In this document: positions 10,290 to 21,494 of the stretch, piece by piece
Numbering within the stretch: the stretch's first letter is position 1
Layout of the letters: every line of letters starts with the position of its first letter
DNA from: Anthonomus grandis grandis
Taxonomy: Eukaryota > Arthropoda > Insecta > Coleoptera > Curculionidae
Length of the DNA stretch: 64,000 bases
Reading direction: 5' to 3'
Assembly (NCBI RefSeq): GCF_022605725.1
Contig: NC_065551.1
Span: 24,428,001-24,492,000, forward strand
Notes under the pieces: model-generated
Databases searched by the model: none
Told to the model about the DNA's origin: nothing
The model's input: the letters and a program-made list of their open reading frames with translations, nothing else
Translations under genes and position numbers: made by a program

Positions 10290-12370
10290 ATCTCACAAAC
10301 TATCAATTTTTGGACTAAGGTATGTTTGGATCAATTCACATATTTTTATCTGTAGGATCTCCAGTTTCAAGAAATCCTAACCTTTCGCAGATACCCTGTA
10401 CAGTTCATATACCAAGATATTCTGAAAGTGAAACACGCATTAGGATGTGTCAATAGTAAATACAATATAAGAGTACGAAGCATAATGAAAATCAAAATTC
10501 ACTCAACCGATCAAACGCAAATAACTATATCACTTTGAAACGCTGTGCAATATGTTATTTAGTATAAACAGAATTGAATGGCGGCAAATTTAAATTTAGA
10601 TTGTCAGTTACTGACACTGAAAACATATACGTATCTAAATTATGCGACAGGTAACGTGTATTAAAGTGTATTTGGTATGACCTGGGCCCTGATTCTAATT
10701 GATACTTCGAGCGAAAACCAGTCGAAATAAATATGGCGATGACAAAATGCGACTTGCGTGGTTAAAAATTAAATTTCGAGTCGAAATTATGGAATAGAAT
10801 TTAATTTCTAAATCATTATTGTTTGTGTTTTTCTGGGTAAAAGTATTTTTTTTTTAACTTTCATCCTCTAACATCGAAGTATTTGTAATGGATAATATTT
10901 ACTAAACTTGTTTTATTTTACAGTGTCTTGCAGGTACTTAGTAAACTTAATTAAAAATAATGGCCTTAATTTATTTATTTGTTTTGGGGAAGTTAGAAAT
11001 TAAAGAGAATAGATGTGTACGACCTATATTAAAAAATGCTGCGAGATACGCAAAACCCATTCTCACTGAGCAATGCTCGATTTAGATTACATCTTGGTTT
11101 TACAAGCTTTACCAGAAATAAATGTAGAATAACAATGTGGACATTTACACTCGCTAAAGTACAATCTGAAAACAGATAATTCCAACATAAAATATAAATG
11201 CCTGTAGTAATAAAATCATTGTGTGTTGCCTGTAGAATCGTGTTGCCTGTAGAAAAAAAATCTTATTACTGAGTTTATATTTATAGCTCGTCAAATAGTC
11301 ATTACAAAAAAATATGATCGAGTCTCAGTTGCCTCTTTGTGCCTTACATGATACTAAAAAACAAAATTCTATAGACTATGAAACATAGTGGAATAAATTC
11401 TACATCGTCTTGCAAATTGACCTAAATTATGTCGAATATGCGCCCCAAATGAAAAAGTGTAGCCAGTATATTATTAATGCAATTCCCACATTATCAACTG
11501 AATATCCCTAGATGTAACTAAAATCGAAATTATTAAGAATCTGCAACAAACGCGATTGCCATGGTAGAGTCGCTTTGAAATTTCGACATGAAATGAAATA
11601 GCATCAGCGCTCTGTACGTAATCAGTTTGACCCGCAATAATTAGGAAATTAGTCATTTTGATAGAAATTAATTACTCCCAAAGGTTTACATCAATTTCCA
11701 GGTAATAGCCGATGTTACTGCCATAAAGGGCATATAATATAAACCTGGCACTAGTTATAATGTGAATTTTTTATTATAAAATATCTAGGTAATAAATAAC
11801 TGAACAGGCATATTAATAAATCATTTGGAGAAAGATCGGCCGCACCAAAACATACGAAATCCATACGAAATATTGATAAATGAAACCTAAAAAAGTCTGT
11901 AGTTTTCGTTTCAATTTTTTTTCTATTATTTATAATAAAATAAACTGAAGTTTGTATTCAAATACCATCATAAGGGTGATTTGTGTAGTAATAAGTATTA
12001 GTTTAATTAAAGATTTTTGGTTAGTGCAGGCTGGCAATATTCAAGAATTAAACCAAATGACATTTCCATGCTAGAAAGAGTGACCCTGGCTCCGTTCCTT
12101 TCGTGTTTTTTCCAGATAAGGAACGAGAAGTTAACGCGAAACGACGGGCAGAGCAAAAGAAAAATGGTCGTCTAATCTCACGAATAGGCTGACTGCTAAA
12201 TCTATAGGGCTTGTATAACTATTTTGCCCCACTATTATTAATGGGACATTATTAACGAGCATAAAGGTTTTTAAAGTAAACGTCGCTCATTTTATAAGTA
12301 TTAAATGGTACGATATTAAAGTTGAGCTATATCCTTTCAACTGTCTTGTTTTCAGTTTTAAAAATATGAA
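10290..12370. other. Non-coding stretch
   Basis: No coding similarity. A transposon-like terminus ACCCTGTA occurs at about 10,390-10,400. A GGGCCCTGATTCTAATTGAT motif near 10,684 resembles ends of inverted-repeat elements, but I found no partner. Confidence 0.4.
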
Positions 12371-12373
12371 CTT

Positions 12374-12667
12374 TGTAGCTAATGCCATAGAGAAGTATCG
12401 ATGTCCAGGTGACGTCACGGGAGTAGATTGAAGACGGGCCGGGAGAGGTTCAGTCGGTCGTCATGGTAACCGGGCATCAGCAACGAACAGAGCAAGAGAA
12501 GAGTTCCGCAGCATCAGACCGTCGTTTCGTATCCTGCGGCTGTCGATTCTATGAGTCCGGGATAGACTCTGCAGTCCCCTGCGGGTTGAATTATATTCCT
12601 GAAACGACATAGGAAGTTATTTTTTGTAACCTTTAAGTATATTGTTGAAATAAAAATAAATTTTGCA
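12374..12667 (+). other. GC-rich block: candidate solo LTR or promoter
   Basis: A CpG-rich island in AT-rich surroundings. It contains a full CRE-like TGACGTCA (about 12,411), an arthropod initiator-like TTCAGTC (12,449-12,455) and ends with a double poly(A) signal, AATAAAAATAAATTTTGCA. It starts TGTAGC and ends TTTTGCA, so TG...CA borders, an initiator and an AATAAA in about 294 bp would fit a solo LTR. No 5-bp target duplication is visible. The alternative is a host 5' exon with a donor at AAAAGTAAGT (about 12,680). Confidence 0.35.
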
Positions 12668-12945
12668 TTTAATTAAAAAAAGTAAGTTGATGAAATCTTA
12701 AATTATATTTTTTTTTTTAATTGAAAATTTTTAAACTTGACTGATAGGCATCTGAGTTTGCAACGAATAAAATAATGCAATCTTCATATTGTTTGATATC
12801 CATTTTAATTTTATAGGAAATAGTATTTCTAGAGAATACAAGGTGTCCTGAAAGTAATGGGACATAGAACAACAGTAGATTCCTTACGTCAAAATAATGC
12901 AATTGAGGTCAACTGGCCTTATCCTAACTTTAATATTAACTGAAA

Positions 12946-13620
12946 TACAGGGTGTCAAAGTATTATTTGATTTTTCGTGTTTTTCTTATAGGTCCTGAAC
13001 CAATTGACATACTGACATGAAATTCAAATCATACGAGTCATTTAAAAAGAAAAATAAAATTTCGTACACAGTTTTCGTTTTTTCGGTAGAGGGCGCTTGT
13101 TGCGTTAGTTTTTACTTTTCTAGAACCCCTAACTTTTTTTCAGCCCCGTATATCAGTTTAAACAGAATCAAAATAATTTTTTTTAAATTTTACATAAGAA
13201 ATGTATACTCTATTAAAGTCGCTAGGAGCAACCATTTTCGAAATAATCGCACTTTTAGGGTTTCATAATATGTGAACGACTTAAATTTACTAGATTTTGA
13301 GCAATGCAATCCTAAATAAAATAAAATTAATATCTGAAATTATTGATATTTATGTAAAATTAGAATAGTTTCTAAATTAAAAAAATATTGTGACTTTTTA
13401 AATGATATTTGACGACCAAAGTAAATGATATTTGTTTATTTTTTTATTTATTTTATTTTCAAACTACAAATATACCAAAAACAATAATAAACAAAAAATT
13501 ATACAAATAACGCTACTATAACAAGTATTTAAAATGCCCTCCAATAACTTCAATGCATTTTGAAATACGTACAAATGACTGCCGTATTATAAAAAGAGTA
13601 TCCTCATTATTTTTTAATAT
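12946..13620 (-). pseudogene. Mariner-like element remnant (C-terminus only)
   Basis: The minus strand reads KCIEVIGGHFKYLL and a stop at about 13,521-13,562. This is the C-terminal signature (CIE..GGHFE.LL) shared by the DD41D-type transposases elsewhere in the window. A terminus TACAGGGTGTCAAAG at 12,946-12,960 lies on the expected downstream side. Upstream (higher-coordinate) transposase sequence is not readable. The plus-strand 83-residue frame at 13,017-13,268 has no domain and is probably untranslated end sequence. Confidence 0.5.
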
Positions 13621-15550
13621 ATTTACAGAATTTACAATATTTACATTTAGTTTATTTTAATTATATTGTTGTACAAATCATAAGATAGTTTTTTGTTAAA
13701 AGTACAACCCCTGAAATCAAAACTTTACGCACCAGTTCTAAAACTTTAAAAAATTCAATATCTTACTAGTATGTGACTTCCCTTGGGCCAAAGTCAGTAA
13801 CCTACCGCAAATTACATTGTACAACATATATAAAATAAAAAATAATCAACTAAAAATTAAATATACCTTTCAGTGCGGTTACTTACATATGTATATGTAT
13901 CAAAATCAGGATAGTGAGATTAAAAGGTATTGAATAAATTATTATTTAGGTAGATATGTAAACTACATTATAATGTAAGTTACCAAGAAAGAATTTTACA
14001 CACTAGACAATAATTAAGAAATTAAAGAGCCATCAAATCATATAAATTAGCCAATATGACTAGTCCTAAAATCAAAATAACAATAACAAATCAGAAATCA
14101 TGACATTGCTTCATGCACGTTCCTTTTATCTTCCTTGACCTGGTAACTTATTATGCAGATTCAAGGACAGCAGCTGGCTTTATCCAATTAAAAACGTCAT
14201 GAAGAAGAATCTTGAAAAGCTCTATTTTATGATGGGAAATGGCAACAGCACTTGAGATGGCTCGGGATGGTCTTGGGATGGCTCTTAAAACTAAGACCTT
14301 TGCTGAAGACTTAAGATCTGGCGTAAGACCTTACTTAAGATCTCACTTAAGACTTGGTTTCTGACCCGGCATAATCTGGTTTATAACCTGGCATAAGATC
14401 TAAAATTAACACGTGAAACCTCAAAAATGGCGGCCTCAAAAACCATGAGAAAACGTTTAACAAAAATAGGAATCAAGCTTACCTCAAGATGTTGAAGGGT
14501 CTTTTAAAAAGTGTATTAAAGTAATCTTTCACATTACATGGCTAGTGTCACCATAAAGTAACTATAAGGTCAAATCCCAATCTCGAGCAATTGAACTTCT
14601 TAACCTGAAGACCACATCATTTGGAAAGAAAGCCAAAATCAAATTTCTGGGTACCTCTTCGACGGATAATCTCACGCAGGCTCAGTTTTAACAGAATTGA
14701 CAATACAACGTTGTCTTGCTTAGCTTTAAGTTGCAACGAGTACGAAAATCAATCTAATCCCAAAAGGAAAAGTATTCAAATTACGGGAAAAACAATGACA
14801 ACAACAGCCAGGTATGGAAAATGCCAATACGTATGATCCTTGAGCATGGCGTACGTGACTAATGACAAAGACAGAGAGATAGAAATATCACGTTAGTCAC
14901 AGAGAGAGAGAGAGAAAAACAACCTGATTCCAGTAAATTGTTTAAAATTCAAAGCGAAGAACAGCTTGCACTATCTAGAAGTTCTTATTCAGTACTATTC
15001 ATACAATATTAAATTATTACATGATAAAAGCAACCAAACAAAAATAAAAAGGCTACAATATTCCAAATCATTTTTTGATTCAGAATTGTTTTTAAAGTTG
15101 ATATTAAATTTCTTTTGGTCATTTATCTTATACTGAATCATCTATGTCTGTAGCATCTAAATTTAGCCAATGTCCAGATATGCAAAGAAATGCAAAATAG
15201 TACTTATATGAAAATAAATAAGTTTATCTTATTGAGAAGAGATTGAACATTTAAAAGGAACAGGAAAAAAACAACTTCCATCAGGCGTGTCAACTTTACA
15301 GTTAGATTTACAGATAGGTACGTTAATCTACAGTCAAGAAAAAATCTTGATTTACTTAATTTTGTGAGTGTCTTTTATCTCCAGAGTATGCCCTTCTATA
15401 GAGACATAATGTCTATAGAGACATCAGATATTTGTTGAAGTTTGGGCTTTATTGACGGCGCTGGACAATTGTAACACTTATGGTATTATTAACCTCTCCT
15501 ACAGAGCTACTATTATCAGGGCCTAAATTCTTAAAGGGGCATATTATATT
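13621..15550. other. Non-coding stretch with degenerate repeats
   Basis: No coding similarity. At 14,260-14,400 the words CTTAAGA(T/C)CT and TAAGACCTT recur about eight times in irregular spacing, a decayed minisatellite. A short (GA)n run lies at about 14,900-14,916. The small open frame at 14,621-14,836 is unrecognised. Confidence 0.5.
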
Positions 15551-15554
15551 ACTT

Positions 15555-15977
15555 TTACGTATATTTTTTGAATGTGTAAGGAAACAGAATTATAGATAAA
15601 TTGCTTACATCAGTGTTCGAGATCATAAATATGAGATGATACGATACTACATACCTAAAAAATAAAAGGCACCTGTGAGCAAATATTTTACTTAAGTTAT
15701 TGTGAATGTTAAATAAAAGTAAAATAGGTTTACACAAGGCTATTTCACACCGGTTTATATCACCTGGAGTTGTTTTCCAATCCAGGTAGAATAAAACCTG
15801 ATGTCCAGGATTAAAAATCATGTTGATGGGGTAGTGCTTGGAAACACCTAACAAAACAACATACTGATGTAATGGCCAATTACACAGTCTACAAAATAAC
15901 ACCATGTGCCGCAACACTCTGGGTTGCACTAGTGCCACGGACCCACTTACACTAGCTAGCGTTGTTTTACGTACCAA
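15555..15977 (-). CDS. Unrecognised 140-residue open frame
   Basis: An ATG-initiated frame with a hydrophobic C-terminal half (NLSKIFAHRCLLFFRYVVSY) and no motif that I recognise. It is longer than chance would commonly give in AT-rich DNA, but codons such as TTT/TAT dominate and it has no splice-site or promoter context. Most likely it is a chance frame or part of an unknown repeat. Confidence 0.15.
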   Translation of the reverse strand: MVRKTTLASVSGSVALVQPRVLRHMVLFCRLCNWPLHQYVVLLGVSKHYPINMIFNPGHQVLFYLDWKTTPGDINRCEIALCKPILLLFNIHNNLSKIFAHRCLLFFRYVVSYHLIFMISNTDVSNLSIILFPYTFKKYT

Positions 15978-16330
15978 AGTATCCGATAACTACACCTAGC
16001 ACGGAAGGATGCGAATTAAATATTACTTTCTTTATACTAATAATGATTAAAATTATAGGAAAAACATTGCTCAGTGAAAACTCTCACCTCTGTAGTTTGA
16101 CAGGTATAAATACTTCAGTAAAGGCACTAACCAAAAACACTAGAGAAAAGTTAGGAAAGAACAAGTGAGCACTGCTGCGCGACTGTTTTTGAGCATAACC
16201 AAGGATCATATTAGAAATATCCTTTAAAAGAATCCTGGTAAATATCTGTCATCGCCTATGCGTTTGAGATTTTGAGTCCAACATTCCCACACATTATAAC
16301 TTTCTCCGAAGAGACCTTTTTACCCACATA

Positions 16331-16358
16331 AGTCAAATCAAATGAAATCAAATCAAAC
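16331..16358 (-). repeat. Tandem TTTGATTTGA tail of the LINE
   Basis: Read on the minus strand, GTTTGATTTGATTTCATTTG and further units follow the AATAAA signal at about 16,361-16,366. Short tandem tails of this type are the 3' ends of many jockey/CR1-group LINEs and mark the true 3' end of this copy. Confidence 0.8.
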
Positions 16359-17790
16359 GGTTTATTGTGTCACTGCAAAAACTAAACTTACACTCATCAA
16401 AATATATAAATCGAAAAATCTTACAGCTAAATATAATACATTAATAGTAGATTCTACACTACACATAATCAGTTAAAATATGGAACAATACACTCAAATA
16501 TAAACACTAAAATCAAGATCAAGAAAAAAAACATTAACATTAAAATCTTTAAAATACAAATATACATAATACATTTTAAAACGCTAATAGAGTGCATTTA
16601 GATGCTATTGCGGACGATTAAAACTGGAAATTAAAAAATTCTTGTACATAAAAAAACAGATTTTTCAATAGGAACCTTTTGATGTAGCATTTGAATTCTT
16701 TTAAATTTTTTTCCTTACAGAATTAGGCAGCTTGCTAAGCAACTTAACACCAATAAAGTCAGGTCTACTCTGACACTTTCCTAAACGGCAGAACATAGGA
16801 ACACAGCTAGCCTTGTTTATTTATGTCTTGCCTATGTATGTCTTGATGAGTAACTATATTTCCCTTTTTATTCATGTAAAAAAGGTTTTCTAGGATATAT
16901 AGACAAGGGAGTGTCAATATTCCCAACCGAGGGAAAGAGTTTCGGCAGTCCTCTCGTTAGCCCATACTGCACAGAATCCTAATGGTCCTTCTTTGAAGAC
17001 CAAAAACCCTCTATGCGTGAGAGGATCCTCCCCATACGAGCACACCATAAGCCATAACGCTGTGAAAAATGCCAAAGTAGGCGGTTTTCAGGGTATCAGC
17101 AGAAACACACCCACACAGATTACGCAAGAGAAAAACACTGCTACATGCACTTCCCATTTTATTGTTGGATCCAGAAGAATACCAAGGAGTTTAACACAGG
17201 ATGTTTTATCAATGCCAGAGGTGTTTCTTAATATAAAGGTCATATTTTGGTCTTCTCCTGGTTCAACAAGAGCCCGCTCGCTAAAAACCATTCCTCCACC
17301 TGCCTCAGACTCACCAAATGCAAAAGGCAGTGGTATCATCAGCAAAGATTACAAATCCCCATATTTGCCTTTCAAGAGGAAGGTCATTAATAAAGATCAG
17401 GAAGAGAACTGGGCCCAGCACAGACCCCTGAGGAACTCCCACACTTACCCTGGCTCGATCAGAAAATGTAACATTGACCTTTACCATCTGCCAGCGATCC
17501 TGTAAGTAGCTCGATAAAAGGTTTATGGTTATTACTGTTTATTTCGGTCAAGATTCTGTTTAGATCTTCAAAGAACCTCTTAAGATATAAAATATAAAAA
17601 TTCACAAAGATAGCCCTTAATTTTACATGTCCACCCTTAATATTCCCATGGGTTATCGTTTCCTTTTTTAATAATTTTTGATGGTTAGCAAAAACCAGAT
17701 AAAATATAATAAGTAAAATAAGTTCACGCCTTACACTAGTAAGGCTTGCCAGATTTGGCTCACGTGTTGTTACGAGTATTATTGACATTG
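16331..17790 (-). pseudogene. Jockey/CR1-type LINE, 3' part of pol
   Basis: On the minus strand, RARVSVGVPQGSVLGP (RT palm) is followed by LFLIFINDLPLE and VIFADDT (catalytic YADD box with Phe for Tyr). Then come SCVKLLGILLDPTIKW (thumb) and MAYGVLVWGGS, in the standard LINE order. The 109-residue frame at 17,459-17,788 leads into it (LSSYLQDRWQ in a shifted frame), but the fingers domain appears deleted. The 3' untranslated part runs to about 16,360 with AATAAA, then a TTTGATTTGA-type tail. Several frameshifts and stops make it inactive. The 170-residue plus-strand frame at 16,993-17,505 is its antisense. Confidence 0.85.
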
Positions 17791-17799
17791 TTTTTGGAA

Positions 17800-18695
17800 C
17801 TTTGAACTTTTGTTAGTCTATTAGTGACAGAGCTCTCTGCTTGTATTTGCAGATTACTGATGATTGCTACGGCTGACATACGATTTGATTACAGATCGTT
17901 ACTATAATTCGTCTGACTGATTGCAGGTGGTGCTAGGTTTGGTGCTTATCTAATATCAGATTGCATTAGATCTATCTAACATTAGATTGCATCTTTATTA
18001 GTAAGTCTTTTTCACGAATTAAGTTATCTTTTACTTCACATCCAAATCCTTTAGATAATACACCTTCACGTCCAGTATCTTATTAGTGCCAGTGTTAACA
18101 ATTGTTTCTATGATGCTGTTTAATGACTCATCAAGGTCGACAGTATCACCACTCACACAACACTTTACAAACTTGTGATCCTACGCAATTTCAATATTTT
18201 TTAAATGCTAGGATGTAATACAGATCCACAATTGACACGTTTTAGACCACTAACTGGCGTACCTTTGCATGTACGAATGGGTCGATTAGGAAGCAAATTC
18301 TTCACGTTTATCTCAGTCAGCGCCATGCTGTTGTGTGTCTTCAAAAAACTATTTAAATTTCTTTTGGATTAGGCCAAGAAAGTTGATTACATCATTAGAC
18401 TTTTGAATGAAGAAATTTAATAATAACAATCAGCGAGAGGTCAAGCTTGTTATATCTCTAAGTTTGTGCTCTACAGACGACCTTAGAATAACGTACTAGA
18501 GCAAATAACATATAATTTAAAAAACTTTATTTTCAATATTTATTTTTTGTCTTCTCTAAGTATTTCTTCCAAAAGGTCTCGGTGTATTCTAGGTTTCTGT
18601 TACTGATTTCTTTAAGCCCTCACCCTACGTCAGATAGATCATGGATCTAAAAACTGTTTAAGGCATTGGTGCCCAATGGCCTTTCTCTATTGTTT
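17800..18695. other. No confident feature
   Basis: A direct repeat TCTAA(T/C)AT.AGATTGCAT occurs twice at about 17,949-17,990. Minus-strand frames around 18,000-18,180 (LNSIIETIVNTGTNKIL) may be LINE-derived, but the match is too weak to call. Confidence 0.4.
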
Positions 18696-18699
18696 AATC

Positions 18700-19040
18700 C
18701 TGTTTTTGTAGGAGAGCAGCATGGCTTCATCAAGCTTTTGTATTACGAACAGGCTTTGTTGGAGGCTTTGGAGAATATTATATGATTTCTCCAAAGCCTT
18801 TGACAAGGTTGACCTTAATTGCTTGTCAGGAAGCTTTCGATATTGAAAATTTTTAGAAATCTCTTGGGGTGGTTTGGTGGTTTCCTTAAAGCTCAAACAC
18901 AAGCAATTTAAATTTAAAAAAGAAATTGTCTAGTGTAAAAAACGGGTCTTCAGAAGTTTTAATTACACCTACATATTGCAGCTGTCTTTTCTGCTAATTT
19001 ATTTCTGCTTTTTGCAGATGACATCTTTGGATTATAAGTT
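18700..19040 (+). pseudogene. LINE reverse transcriptase fragment
   Basis: Plus-strand pieces in shifting frames read GEQHGFIKLLYYEQALLEAL (the QxGF..xxST motif region), FSKAFDKVDL (RT fingers/palm motif with its Asp) and LLFADDIFG (catalytic box). The distance between the FSKAFD and FADD boxes is shorter than normal, so the middle is deleted. It is the opposite orientation to the LINE at 16.3-17.8 kb, so a separate insertion. Confidence 0.7.
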
Positions 19041-19572
19041 GCTGCAAAATGATCTTAATGGCTTTTTGCTGTAGCGTAAGAAATATAAATAATTTTTCAA
19101 TGCCAAAAAATCAAATGTGATCTTTTATGAGTCCATGACTCTATAAGACAGTGAGTGCTAAATATAAACAAGCTCTATACTGAGTTCTTGTTACACTAAA
19201 GTTAGTGGATTATTAGGAAAAGTTAGGAGCTTTTAATCCACCATTTTACCACATGTTTTGTTATGTTATGTTATTATTAATTTTTATTTTTTTTACTAGA
19301 TATTAATATTCATGTCTATATATATGTTTAAAATTATTAAGACTTGAAATTTCTTTTTCATAATAAAATAATCTTGAAACTCTTTTAAAGTTTTGAAAGC
19401 ATGATATGCCTTAAAAAAATTTTCTTTTGCTGGACTTGTGGTGATTTATGGTGACCTTGAAAAGCTTAATGGCTCATATTAATTAATTGCTTTATTCCTG
19501 TCTATACTTTATGCATAAAGTTTATTTTAATTTAAATAAATTGATTAGTTTATCTTATATAGCATTATTATA

Positions 19573-19890
19573 CAGTGCGAACGTAAAGGTTGGAATAAAT
19601 TCATTTAAAATTCAGGGGTATGTTCAAAAGAAAAAACGCTCGGACATGTCGATTTTTATTTTTAACTGCGGGTTTTCTTACTATAATTTTATGTATACAG
19701 GGTGGCCCAAAAATAAGTTACGGTCATCAACGTAATTTTTTTAAACGTAAACACCTATTTTTTATTTTAGATTTAGGTTCTAAATCAAATTCTAAGTACA
19801 TTTCATGTACCATGTCCTATACCTAAACTCGACCGTTGACGATTGAACACAATAAAAGGCTATTTTTGGAAGAGTTATTTATATCAAGCA
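19573..19890 (+). repeat. Left terminal inverted repeat of DD41D element
   Basis: About 98% identical to the inverse of 21,174-21,490. It is composed of an outer arm (19,573-19,695) and an inner mariner terminus (from 19,698). Confidence 0.92.
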
Positions 19891-20062
19891 ACCTATCAGT
19901 TATTGTTTGGTTATTTACATTTGTGGTTGGTGTTTTTGATTGTTAACTTGTCACAATTTGTTGACATCAAATAATTTTGAGTGAATTTAGTTTGATTTAG
20001 ATGCCTAAGCAAAGTTTTGCTTGTGTTAAGTTTATCAAACGTTAAAATTAAAATTTCAAAAA

Positions 20063-21085
20063 ATGGTACGTCTTAGTGAGCGAGAGCGAATAGAGATTTT
20101 GATGATGATTGGTTATGGAAACAGGATGCGCACTCAGATGGAAGTCTGTGAAATTTGTCATGCCAAGTATCCTGATAGGCCACGTATATCTCAAAGTACT
20201 GTCAGTAAAATAGAACAGAAACATCGGGATTTGGGTCATGTCAGGGATAATTATACGGAAGGTCGGTCAAGTATATCAGAAGAGAAGCAACTAAATGTTT
20301 TGCTGTCAGTTGAAGAAGATTGCCATAAAACGACTCGCAATATTGCGTTAGAAAATCAGATATCCCAGACATCCGTCGTTAAGTATTTAGGTATAAATAA
20401 ATGGCACCCTTACAAAGTTCAATTGGTTCATGAACTAAATGAAGATGACCCAGATAGGCGTTTAGAATTTTGTGAGAGACTTATGGACTTGTGCCATGCT
20501 AATCCACAATTTTCAAAAAAAATTGTATTTTCTGATGAGGCAACGTTTTGTCTTCATGGTAGTGTAAACCGGCAAAACTCCCGATATTGGGCTACTGAAA
20601 ATCCGCACTGGATGATGGAGTGCCACAGCCAAGTCCCTCAAAAAGTAAATGTCTGGGCGGGGGTGATTGAAAACAGGGTTATAGGGCCCTTTTTCTTTGA
20701 AGGATACTTGAATGGTGAGAGGTATTTAGAGTTTTTAGAAAATGACTTGGTTCCATGCCTTGCCACTTTATACCCCGATCCAGAAGACCCGGATATATTA
20801 GATAATTTCTTATGGTATCAGCAAGATGGAGCTCCAGCCCATTACACTCGTCCCGTACGCCAGTACCTGGATACCGTTTTCCCAGGACGTTGGATTGGTC
20901 GGAGGGGTGCAATTGAATGGCCGGCCAGATCGCCGGATCTGACTCCTTTAGATTTTTTTTTGTGGGGGTATCTTAAGTCCAAAGTTTATGTTAATCGGCC
21001 AAACAACATTGAAGACTTAAAAATTAGAATAACGGAAGAAATAAAATTGATAGAACCTTCTGTTATCGATAACGTTTTACAATAA
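20063..21085 (+). CDS. DD41D mariner-like transposase
   Basis: A 340-residue cut-and-paste transposase. An N-terminal HTH pair spans residues about 5-115, including RISQSTVSKIEQKHRD and a second HTH near NIALENQISQTSVVKYLG. The catalytic core has Asp158 in IVFSDEATF, Asp255 in WYQQDGAPAHY and Asp297 in SPDLTPLDFFLWG. There are 41 residues between the second and third Asp, hence DD41D (to my knowledge the group containing rosa elements). All three catalytic residues are present. The stop at 21,083-21,085 seems premature, because the same frame continues for 18 more codons to RGSHFQHL and a stop at 21,141-21,143, the C-terminus seen in relatives. The ATG at 20,063 was chosen because it begins the conserved MVRLSERERI. 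It lies about 170 bp inside the left TIR. Confidence 0.9.
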   Translation: MVRLSERERIEILMMIGYGNRMRTQMEVCEICHAKYPDRPRISQSTVSKIEQKHRDLGHVRDNYTEGRSSISEEKQLNVLLSVEEDCHKTTRNIALENQISQTSVVKYLGINKWHPYKVQLVHELNEDDPDRRLEFCERLMDLCHANPQFSKKIVFSDEATFCLHGSVNRQNSRYWATENPHWMMECHSQVPQKVNVWAGVIENRVIGPFFFEGYLNGERYLEFLENDLVPCLATLYPDPEDPDILDNFLWYQQDGAPAHYTRPVRQYLDTVFPGRWIGRRGAIEWPARSPDLTPLDFFLWGYLKSKVYVNRPNNIEDLKIRITEEIKLIEPSVIDNVLQ

Positions 21086-21173
21086 TTTCAGCATCGACTG
21101 GGATATTGCCAAGAGGTTCGTGGCAGCCATTTTCAACACTTAATAAATTAATTAAAATATTTTTATGTATTCT

Positions 21174-21490
21174 TGCTTGATATAAATAACTCTTCCAAAA
21201 ATAGCCTTTTATTGTGTTCAATCGTCAACGGTCGAGTTTAGGTATAGGACATGGTACATGAAATGTACTTAGAATTTGATGTAGAACCTAAATCTAAAAT
21301 AAAAAATAGGTGTTTACATTTAAAAAAATTACGTTGATGACCGTAACTTATTTTTGGGCCACCCTGTATACATAAAATTATAGTAAGAAAACTCGCAGTT
21401 AAAAATAAAAATCGACATGTCCGAGCGTTTTTTTTTTGAACATAGCCCTGAATTTTAAATGAATTTATTCCAACCTTTACGTTCGCACTG
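21174..21490 (-). repeat. Right terminal inverted repeat of DD41D element
   Basis: Inverse of the left TIR. The inner mariner terminus ends at 21,366 and the outer arm occupies 21,367-21,490. Confidence 0.92.
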
Positions 21491-21494
21491 TATA

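Larger units (their letters stand above)
19573..21490 (+). mobile_element. DD41D mariner-like transposon with 318-bp TIRs, nearly intact
   Basis: A 1918-bp element starting CAGTGCGAACGTAAAGG at 19,573 and ending with its inverse at 21,490, flanked by TA on both sides. The inverted repeats run to 19,890 and from 21,174, and differ at only about six positions. Inside each repeat, 125 bp from the outer end, lies a second terminus of classic mariner form (CAGGGTGGCCCAAAAATAAG at 19,698 and its inverse ending 21,366). These inner termini are themselves flanked by TA. So an inner 1669-bp mariner appears to sit at the centre of a palindromic outer element. The high TIR identity marks it as the youngest transposon in the window. 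Confidence 0.93.

Noticed and set aside
15555..15977. Treating the 140-residue minus frame as a gene
   Set aside because: No motif, no splice or promoter context; retained only as a low-confidence open frame.
16993..17505. 170-residue open frame on the plus strand
   Set aside because: It is the antisense of a recognisable LINE reverse transcriptase (GVPQGSVLGP, FADDT, KLLGILLDP on the minus strand).
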